Part shown: in pieces, positions 55,176 through 62,027 of the stretch
Position numbering within the stretch: the stretch's first letter is position 1
Layout: the number at the start of each line of letters is the position of its first letter
NCBI RefSeq assembly: GCF_021654285.1
Contig: NZ_JAKFZS010000020.1
Coordinates: 1-64,000 of the forward strand
Source: Pseudoalteromonas luteoviolacea
GTDB taxonomy: Bacteria > Pseudomonadota > Gammaproteobacteria > Enterobacterales > Alteromonadaceae
Direction: 5' to 3'
DNA length: 64,000 nucleotides
Program-made: the position numbers and the translations under genes
The notes under the pieces: model-generated
Seen by the model: only the letters and a program-made list of their open reading frames with translations
Told to the model about the DNA's origin: nothing
Database searches by the model: none

Positions 55176-58100
55176 TTAAATTGGCTGTGCTTCTTTTTTG
55201 GGACATTCAATAAATTGACTAGCAATTAAAAAGCCCAAATTGGCATCGACCAGTGCCAAATCTTTATCAGGATAAGCTAGCCCAAATTGCGCTAACCTTG
55301 TGGCAGTAGCGGCGCTATCAATATGCGAGATATCACCAATATCTTCATTATTTTCATCAAGATAAAATGAAACAACTTGAAATAGTGCATTGCTCTCATC
55401 CAGCGTCATTAACGTGTCTCGCCACACTTTGTCGCCCACAAAACGCATGGGAACGCCAAAGTGGGACAGTCGGCCAACATATTGCTTCCACGTCAGAAGG
55501 TTGGGATTATGAAAATGTAAAACAGGCTGGTGCCCATCTTCACATAAGGTTGCAGCAACCATGCCTTTAGCAATGAAATCCACAGGACACAGATCGAAAT
55601 TCAATGACCAATCTGGTGCCATACCCAATTGCGCGGCGCCCTTAAGCAGCAATAGAATCCGATTTTGATCAGGAACACAGCGACCAGTTTCAGAATGACC
55701 GCAAATGTTGCCAGGCCGTACTAAGGTCACTGGTAAACCTCGCTGGTAAGCTTGCCATACAAGCTGTTCAGACACCCACTTTGTCAGGTTGTAACCATTA
55801 TTGACAAACGCAGGCAATTGCTCCGCTGGGCCATCTTCGACAATGCGCCCGTTTGCATCTAAGTTGCTCGCAGCCGAGAGTGTTGAAATATAAACCATCT
55901 GCTTAATTTTGTGCTGGCAGGCCATTTCAAGTAACTCTATGGTCGACTGTACATTTGCGTTGTAAAGGTAGTCGTAATCATAGATATGATTTACTTGTGC
56001 ACCATTGTGATAGATAACATCAACCGATTGACTCAACTGGTCATACTGAGACTGGGTCATACCCAAAAGCGGCTTGGCTAAGTCGCCACATACAACTTTA
56101 ACTCTCGCTGGGCAAATAGCCTGTTCAATGTTAAACATTTGCCACGCATCATGTATTTTTTTCCATCCATATTCCACGGAGGTAGCACGCACTAAGCAAT
56201 AAATTGTCGCGTCAGTTTGTGTAATTAACTGTTCCAAAATATGGATCCCCAAAAAGCCATTTGCACCGGTTAACAACACAGTTTGGGGGGAAAATGCGTT
56301 CGGGTTGCTCCCATCCAGAGGTTGGATCTGAAAATCTAACACCATATCCGCATAGATCCGATCTGAGATCTGTGCGCCTTTATCCAGATCAGATCCACTT
56401 AACAATACCGCAAGTGCGCTAATGGTTGGGTTTTCCATAAAACGTGCCAAGGTGAAGTTACCTGGAAACTGATTTTTCACCGCCAGAAGCATTTTTGAAA
56501 CAAGGAGTGAGTGACCGCCTAATTCAAAGAAAGACATTTCTCGACCAATATCTAACTCATCAACTTCAAGTACCTGAGCCCAAATTGCCCTCAACGCACT
56601 CTCAACCTCACTGAAAGCTTCATCTGCTCGCTGAACACCTGTGGCTTCTGGGACCATAGCCAACAGCTTTTGACGATCGACCTTACCATTGCTGGTCGCT
56701 GGAAAGGTGGTTATCTCAATTATCTGACTAGGCATCATATAATCAGGCAAACTGAGTGCTAAGTCATGTCGCAACAACGTGGTATCCGCCGCGTATTCTG
56801 CTTCACTCACAAACGCATGAATGCGCTTTTTTTCATCAGCTAAAACCACACACTGATGATACAGCCCAGTGCGCAAAATGGTGTTCTCAACTTCACCTAA
56901 CTCAACTCTAAACCCTCTTATTTTGAGTTGATTGTCTTTGCGACCAACAAAGTTTAACTCGCCCAGCTCATCCCAATACGCAATATCACCGGTGCGATAT
57001 AGACGTGCACCTTGTGACCAGCCGCTCGGTGCTATAAAGCACTCTGCAGTTTTCTCTGGCTCGCCGAAATAACCCGGACCAACGCCAGGTCCGGCCAAAT
57101 AGACTTCGCCTTGCTCTAGTGTATGACAAGGATTGCCTTGCTCATTGACCACATAGATCTGTGTATTTTGTATCGGTTTACCGAGCACTTTATTATTACT
57201 GTTTGGAGAAAAAGCTTTATACGTTGCCAATACCGTACATTCAGTGGGGCCATAAATATTAATTAGCTGGCTCCGCGGTGACCAATATGCAATGGTTCTA
57301 GCATCACAGACATCCCCACCTGTGATGATATAGCGCATAGATGGCCACTCATAATTTGGTAATGCGCTCAGCATGGCAGGCGGGATAAAGCAATGGCTTG
57401 CCTGCTCTGAGCGAATTAACTGATCTAATTGCGAAAAATCATGGCGTGCTTCTTTATTTGGTACGACTAGAGATGCTCCCACCAATAACGTCGGGAAAAT
57501 ATCCAGTAGCGATGCATCAAAAGAAACCGTCGTAAACTGTAAGCATCGAGAGTGTGTATCAAGCTGCGTGTAGCGGCTATACCAATCACAAAAATGCAAA
57601 ATATTACTATGTGTTAGCTGCACCCCCTTTGGCATACCTGTTGAGCCTGAAGTGTATATAAGTACTGCATTTGAAGATGGGCTATGTGCCAACTTAGGTA
57701 GCTCACTATCAACATCCTCACCCTCACTTATTAAAGTGTTAATATCAGCGAAGTTATCAGCTAACCCTGCTCGATGACTGATGACGAGATCCGCAGAGGC
57801 ACTGTTTAAAATATTATCGATGCGATCTTGAGGATAGTCTGGGTCAATAGGCACATAACACGCCCCCAGTCTTAATACGGCTAAAATGCTGGCGTATAAC
57901 TCAAATGATTTGTCTAATGCAATGGCTATCACAAGTTGAGACGATACTGTAGGTAAACGTTTAGATAGCTGTTTTGCTATTCGTTCACTCAATCTATCTA
58001 GCAATGCATACGACATCGTTTGGCCGTCAAAGCGTATTGCAATATTATCGGGATAGCACTGGCAAGCTTGTTTAAAACCAGCAAACAAAGTCGTCGTTTC

Positions 58101-58616
58101 AATGAGCGGTTCGCATGCAGTCTCATTCGTTTTATGCCAAGCACGTATTTGCGCTAAATCCTGATTAACAGGCCAGTTTTTTGGTGACCATTCAACTAGG
58201 GTATCTAACTCACTTTGTGCAACACGCGTGAGTGCAACGGTTAAATTGTCTTGTAACTGTTCAACCAATTCACTGTATATATCTGCGCCATTAATCGCAT
58301 GACTCGCCACAACTTCGGCTTCACTCAATACCCACCAACGGTGCTCTTTAAACCAGATACACCTCAACCAATAACTTGTCTCTTGCTCACACTTTTCGAC
58401 ATTGAGATACAGCGTGTTCTCCTCGCCCAATGGCGAGTCCGGTAACGCACAAACAGTCAGATCCAGCGTATCTAGCGGTTGCAAATTTTGCCAAAAAGTC
58501 TGCTCACTCGGTGTGTCTTGATCACAAAATACAGTGTGGCCGAAATCATATGCAAGCTGTCCAAGCTCTGCAAAACAGGGGCTATCATTGCGGAGCAAAA
58601 TAGAGAGTAATTTCAT
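55176..58616 (-). CDS. NRPS with adenylation, carrier and thioester-reductase domains (HamD/MgoA/PvfC-like)
   Basis: A 1146-residue single-module synthetase. A poorly recognised N-terminal region (residues 1-170) is followed by an adenylation domain (about 180-670, with IYTSGSTGMPKG and YGPTE), a carrier domain with Ser in ELGGHSL near 700, and a thioester-reductase domain (about 780-1146) with TGANGFLG and a catalytic Tyr-Lys pair in YNLTK near 940. There is no condensation domain. The hand-read specificity code is D-A-L-F-I-G-I-V-L-K, an aliphatic pocket. Synthetases of this A-T-R layout load valine or leucine in the pvf, mgo and ham pathways and release an aldehyde. Together with the AurF-type gene 12 bases upstream this makes the core of such a pathway. 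Confidence 0.93.
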   Translation of the reverse strand: MKLLSILLRNDSPCFAELGQLAYDFGHTVFCDQDTPSEQTFWQNLQPLDTLDLTVCALPDSPLGEENTLYLNVEKCEQETSYWLRCIWFKEHRWWVLSEAEVVASHAINGADIYSELVEQLQDNLTVALTRVAQSELDTLVEWSPKNWPVNQDLAQIRAWHKTNETACEPLIETTTLFAGFKQACQCYPDNIAIRFDGQTMSYALLDRLSERIAKQLSKRLPTVSSQLVIAIALDKSFELYASILAVLRLGACYVPIDPDYPQDRIDNILNSASADLVISHRAGLADNFADINTLISEGEDVDSELPKLAHSPSSNAVLIYTSGSTGMPKGVQLTHSNILHFCDWYSRYTQLDTHSRCLQFTTVSFDASLLDIFPTLLVGASLVVPNKEARHDFSQLDQLIRSEQASHCFIPPAMLSALPNYEWPSMRYIITGGDVCDARTIAYWSPRSQLINIYGPTECTVLATYKAFSPNSNNKVLGKPIQNTQIYVVNEQGNPCHTLEQGEVYLAGPGVGPGYFGEPEKTAECFIAPSGWSQGARLYRTGDIAYWDELGELNFVGRKDNQLKIRGFRVELGEVENTILRTGLYHQCVVLADEKKRIHAFVSEAEYAADTTLLRHDLALSLPDYMMPSQIIEITTFPATSNGKVDRQKLLAMVPEATGVQRADEAFSEVESALRAIWAQVLEVDELDIGREMSFFELGGHSLLVSKMLLAVKNQFPGNFTLARFMENPTISALAVLLSGSDLDKGAQISDRIYADMVLDFQIQPLDGSNPNAFSPQTVLLTGANGFLGIHILEQLITQTDATIYCLVRATSVEYGWKKIHDAWQMFNIEQAICPARVKVVCGDLAKPLLGMTQSQYDQLSQSVDVIYHNGAQVNHIYDYDYLYNANVQSTIELLEMACQHKIKQMVYISTLSAASNLDANGRIVEDGPAEQLPAFVNNGYNLTKWVSEQLVWQAYQRGLPVTLVRPGNICGHSETGRCVPDQNRILLLLKGAAQLGMAPDWSLNFDLCPVDFIAKGMVAATLCEDGHQPVLHFHNPNLLTWKQYVGRLSHFGVPMRFVGDKVWRDTLMTLDESNALFQVVSFYLDENNEDIGDISHIDSAATATRLAQFGLAYPDKDLALVDANLGFLIASQFIECPKKEAQPI

Positions 58617-58628
58617 ATTCGCCTCTCA

Positions 58629-59552
58629 TTAACCTGCGATATATTGCTGAAGTTGCATGCGTGTAGGTTCGTGTTCAAGCAAACCTGACGCATTAAAAAA
58701 GCGACGAATATTAGCTATCATTGGATGCTGACTAGTAATAGGATAGCTGCCCACCAAATTATCCATCACACGTTTTTGCACCACTTGAGGCAAGTTCAAT
58801 TGCGCTATTAATGCCGTATCAAACTCTTTTTGAATTTCATTTGTCAGATATTCAGCTAAAAACTTAGGAATTGCTTCTCCGATCGCTATACGTGTCGCCT
58901 CGTCTACTTCTTGCCAATAAATCTTCACTAGCTCGATCCAAAAGCGAGAATGACGACCCTCGTCAGCTAAATGATCTGCCATGATCCCTTTAATGGATCG
59001 TTTAACCGATTTATCACTGGCAAACGCTGCTACATCTGACGTCACTGTATTTTCTGAAATAGCCACTGCAATCAATTCCATACCGGCCTTATGCGCGGGA
59101 TCACTGAGTGAGTGAACTGCGCGAGGGATCGCCCTGCTTAATTCTATTTCATCAAATGTTTGAAAGGGTTTTATGCCCGTTTGTAATTCCAGCTGGTTTT
59201 GAAAGTCCATCGCGACAAAAGCATGATAATCTTCGTCTATAACCACTGACATCGCGTCATATTTGGCATCAAATGAAAACTCAAATGGAAATCGGCCTTT
59301 GGCAATATCTAGCGCTGTTTTATTTACGATTTCAGTTTCAAAAATCACGATGTCATTAATATATTTATACAAACTCTGAAGCAAAATTTGATCTCGTACC
59401 TCATCACCTAACTTGGCGATGATGGGATCAAAACATAGCGGCTGTCGCTCTTGCGGATAAAATGATAACTCATCATCCTCGATCATCCGCCTTGGTCTAG
59501 TTCGGATCGTAGCTCTTTGTTCCCAGGTCTGGGCGTGGGTTTGGTAACTCAT
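58629..59552 (-). CDS. AurF/CmlI-type diiron N-oxygenase
   Basis: A 307-residue ferritin-like diiron enzyme. The seven metal ligands are present with exactly the spacing of AurF: Glu72, Glu107, His110 (EDYH), Glu167 (SENTV), His194, Glu198 and His201 (HLADEGRH). AurF-type enzymes oxidise amines to hydroxylamine, nitroso or nitro groups. In pvf, mgo and ham clusters the homologue N-oxygenates the amino acid tethered to the A-T-R synthetase. The neighbouring genes fit that use here. Confidence 0.93.
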   Translation of the reverse strand: MSYQTHAQTWEQRATIRTRPRRMIEDDELSFYPQERQPLCFDPIIAKLGDEVRDQILLQSLYKYINDIVIFETEIVNKTALDIAKGRFPFEFSFDAKYDAMSVVIDEDYHAFVAMDFQNQLELQTGIKPFQTFDEIELSRAIPRAVHSLSDPAHKAGMELIAVAISENTVTSDVAAFASDKSVKRSIKGIMADHLADEGRHSRFWIELVKIYWQEVDEATRIAIGEAIPKFLAEYLTNEIQKEFDTALIAQLNLPQVVQKRVMDNLVGSYPITSQHPMIANIRRFFNASGLLEHEPTRMQLQQYIAG

Positions 59553-59591
59553 TTCATTTCCTTTTGATTCAATCTGTAAATGTATTAATTG

Positions 59592-59948
59592 TTATTTGTT
59601 GTAATAATGAACTTCGAGCAGTATGCAACCGCTGTTACTACTGAATGGACCATGAAAAGTTCCTGCGGGACGAGTAAAATAGTGGCCCTGCTGATATGCC
59701 TGCAATGGCTGTAATTCCCCCTCATCCAGCAAAATTTGATCTCCTTGCACTAAATACACTTCTTCATGGTAATCGTGTATAAATTTAACCTGTGTTTTCG
59801 CCCCCGGAGCAAAACGTACAAACCGCGTACGTATGCCCTTTTTATTGGTTTCATCTAGGGTGTCATTGACAACGATTTGCTCTATACCTGGATCAAACCC
59901 CTTTGGCTGCTCCCATTCTTGTTTGATAACATCCAGTATGCTTTCCAT
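59592..59948 (-). CDS. Small cupin protein
   Basis: A 118-residue single-domain cupin. The first motif has His58, His61 and Glu63 (HDYHEEVYLVQG) and the second has His99 (RPAGTFHGPF), so it can bind a metal. Ham-type clusters include a small cupin as far as I recall (HamA). Cupin metalloenzymes have recently been linked with N-N bond and hydroxylamine chemistry, so a catalytic role is possible, but its reaction is unknown. It sits between the isopropylmalate synthase and N-oxygenase genes. Confidence 0.82.
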   Translation of the reverse strand: MESILDVIKQEWEQPKGFDPGIEQIVVNDTLDETNKKGIRTRFVRFAPGAKTQVKFIHDYHEEVYLVQGDQILLDEGELQPLQAYQQGHYFTRPAGTFHGPFSSNSGCILLEVHYYNK

Positions 59949-59980
59949 ATTTTACCTGCTGTTTTAGTTAGTTAAGTTAT

Positions 59981-61690
59981 TTAAGCAGATACAAATCTAA
60001 GCTGTTCAGTATCAAACCGACTATCGTGGATAAGATAGTTTGCTACCGCGTTTAAAATTGCTTGAATTGAGGCTCGACTCGTATCTGCATCGATTGCCAC
60101 ACCAAAATATTGCGTATGATCTGGCGCTTCACACTCCACATAAGTGACTGCTTTACTTTGTGTTTTATGACCTAAAGTGTGTTCAGAATAGTTTTTGATA
60201 TTAATATTGATATTAAAATGTGTGCGCACCGCATTTATCAGTGCACTTAATAACCCGTTTCCACTGCCATTGAGTTGAATTTGTTGTCCGCCAAACAAGA
60301 CATTGGCTTCTATTTGCTGGCCTGTGGTAAGCGGCTGGCTGGTATAGTTAATTAATGCCAATCTAGGTGTGGACACCACGCCATAGCTCTCTCTAAATAG
60401 CTGCCATATTTCTGCGAGAGTCATCTCAATTCCAGTTCGATCGGTGTAAGATTTCACTTGCTGGCTAAAATCAACTTGTAAAGTTCTAGGCAATTGCAAG
60501 CCATGGTTTTGCTCCAATAACCATGCTGCGCCACTTTTCCCAGACTGGCTGTTGACGCGTATCACTTCTTCATAATTACATCCCACATCTTTGGGATCCA
60601 ATGGCAAATAGGGGATCTGCCAATATCCGCTGGCATCTTGCTCTCGTTGCGCAAACCCTTTTTTAATGGCATCTTGGTGTGAACCTGAAAATGCGGTAAA
60701 GACCAACTCGCCAGCATAAGGGTGGCGTGGATGCACAGGCAATCGATTGCAATACTCTGTCACCTCTACTGACTTTTTGATATCAGAGAAATCAAGCTGC
60801 GGTGCTACACCTTGGCTATATAAATTCAATGCCAAAGTCACCAGATCAACATTGCCAGTGCGCTCTCCATTGCCAAACAAACATCCTTCGACACGCTGTG
60901 CACCAGCAAGCAAAGCAAGCTCTGCAGAGGCAACGCCTGTACCCCTGTCGTTATGTGGGTGAACACTGATAGTGATATGACTTAAATCGCTAAATTGATT
61001 AATAAATAACTCAATTTGGTCGGCAAATACATTTGGCGTATTCACTTCAACCGTTGTCGGTAAATTAAGAATAAGTGGTCGTTGTTCGCTAGGTTGCCAC
61101 ACCTCTTTAACGGCTTCACATATCTCTAATGCGAAATCCAATTCAGTAAAGCAGAATGTCTCTGGCGAGTATTGTAAGCACCATTGGGTATCAGGTTGCT
61201 GCTCTGCTAATTCTTTAATTTTTGTCACACCCGCAACTGCCAGCTCAATGGTTTGGGCTTTACTTTTTTTGAATACCAGCTCTCTAAACACCGGTGCTGT
61301 GGCATTATATAAATGCACGATAGCCCTTGGTGCACCAGCTAATGACGCCATGGTTGTTTCAATGAGATCAACTCGCGATTGGGTGATCACTTGGATCCAT
61401 ACATCATTTGGGATCTTGTTTGACTCAATCAAGTGACGCACAAAATCAAAATCAGTCTGCGAAGCAGAGGGGAACGCAACTTCAATTTCCTTAAAGCCAC
61501 AGCGCACCAAATGCTCAAAAAAGTGCAACTTTCGTTCCTGATCCATCGGCGTTGCCAATGCCTGATTACCATCTCTGAGATCCGTGGACAACCAGCGTGG
61601 AGGTTGTGTTAAACGGTTATCTGGCCAACGTCGATTCGGGTTTTTGACGATTGTTGCCGGGGCATATTTTGTCGCTGGATTATTGATCAC
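59981..61690 (-). CDS. leuA: 2-Isopropylmalate synthase, long form, cluster-encoded
   Basis: A 569-residue synthase. The N-terminal TIM barrel has STDLRDGNQA near residue 35 and the metal-binding HPHNDRGTG near 243; the C-terminal 130 residues form the LeuA regulatory domain. It condenses acetyl-CoA with a 2-oxo acid, the first step of leucine synthesis or of one-carbon chain extension. It starts with GTG, with an AGGAG seven bases upstream. There is no leuB, leuC or leuD beside it, so it is not a leucine operon. It heads the biosynthetic operon and likely boosts leucine or extends another 2-oxo acid for the synthetase. Confidence 0.92.
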   Translation of the reverse strand: MINNPATKYAPATIVKNPNRRWPDNRLTQPPRWLSTDLRDGNQALATPMDQERKLHFFEHLVRCGFKEIEVAFPSASQTDFDFVRHLIESNKIPNDVWIQVITQSRVDLIETTMASLAGAPRAIVHLYNATAPVFRELVFKKSKAQTIELAVAGVTKIKELAEQQPDTQWCLQYSPETFCFTELDFALEICEAVKEVWQPSEQRPLILNLPTTVEVNTPNVFADQIELFINQFSDLSHITISVHPHNDRGTGVASAELALLAGAQRVEGCLFGNGERTGNVDLVTLALNLYSQGVAPQLDFSDIKKSVEVTEYCNRLPVHPRHPYAGELVFTAFSGSHQDAIKKGFAQREQDASGYWQIPYLPLDPKDVGCNYEEVIRVNSQSGKSGAAWLLEQNHGLQLPRTLQVDFSQQVKSYTDRTGIEMTLAEIWQLFRESYGVVSTPRLALINYTSQPLTTGQQIEANVLFGGQQIQLNGSGNGLLSALINAVRTHFNININIKNYSEHTLGHKTQSKAVTYVECEAPDHTQYFGVAIDADTSRASIQAILNAVANYLIHDSRFDTEQLRFVSA

Positions 61691-61973
61691 TTGGCATCTC
61701 CTCTATGTTTAAGATGAGTGTAAACAATTCATGCGTTGGCGACTTCTGCAACTAGGACAGAAACATGCGCGAATGGGACACAGGATAAAAACCGCGCATG
61801 CTCTGATAATAAAAGCACTTTAATTCAGATGGTTAAGTGCAATCAAAGCGATATAAATAACGTAGTCACAGCTAAGCTCTGTTCACAAAATATGTATTTG
61901 CAACACGACGTGTTCGATGATTAAGAATGGAAAGTTAAAAAGGCAGAACTTGATGGTTAGTTTCAACAGATCA
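61691..61973. promoter_or_regulatory. Intergenic region upstream of leuA-type operon
   Basis: About 280 bases without a convincing gene, between the cluster and a TonB receptor. It must contain the promoter of the eight-gene operon on the minus strand. It includes the inverted repeat described separately and two GGACA direct repeats (61755 and 61777 regions). Confidence 0.45.
61764..61800. promoter_or_regulatory. Inverted repeat upstream of the leuA-type operon
   Basis: CATGCGCG (61764-61771) and CGCGCATG (61793-61800) form an eight-base GC-rich inverted repeat with a 21-base spacer, about 75-110 bases before the operon start. The spacing would put both half-sites on one DNA face, as for a dimeric regulator. 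It is a candidate operator. Confidence 0.45.
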
Positions 61974-61998
61974 ATAAAAAAGGGCCTCGCGGCCCTAT
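61974..61998 (-). terminator. Terminator of the TonB receptor gene
   Basis: On the minus strand AGGGCC-GCGA-GGCCCT is followed by TTTTTTA. It lies just after the receptor stop, with the receptor as the upstream gene. Confidence 0.85.
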
Positions 61999-62027
61999 AG
62001 AGTATAATGATTAAAGGAAATCAATCT

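Noticed and set aside
59981..61690. Part of a leucine biosynthesis operon
   Set aside because: No leuB, leuC or leuD is present in the window and the gene is co-directional with and closely spaced to the biosynthetic genes.
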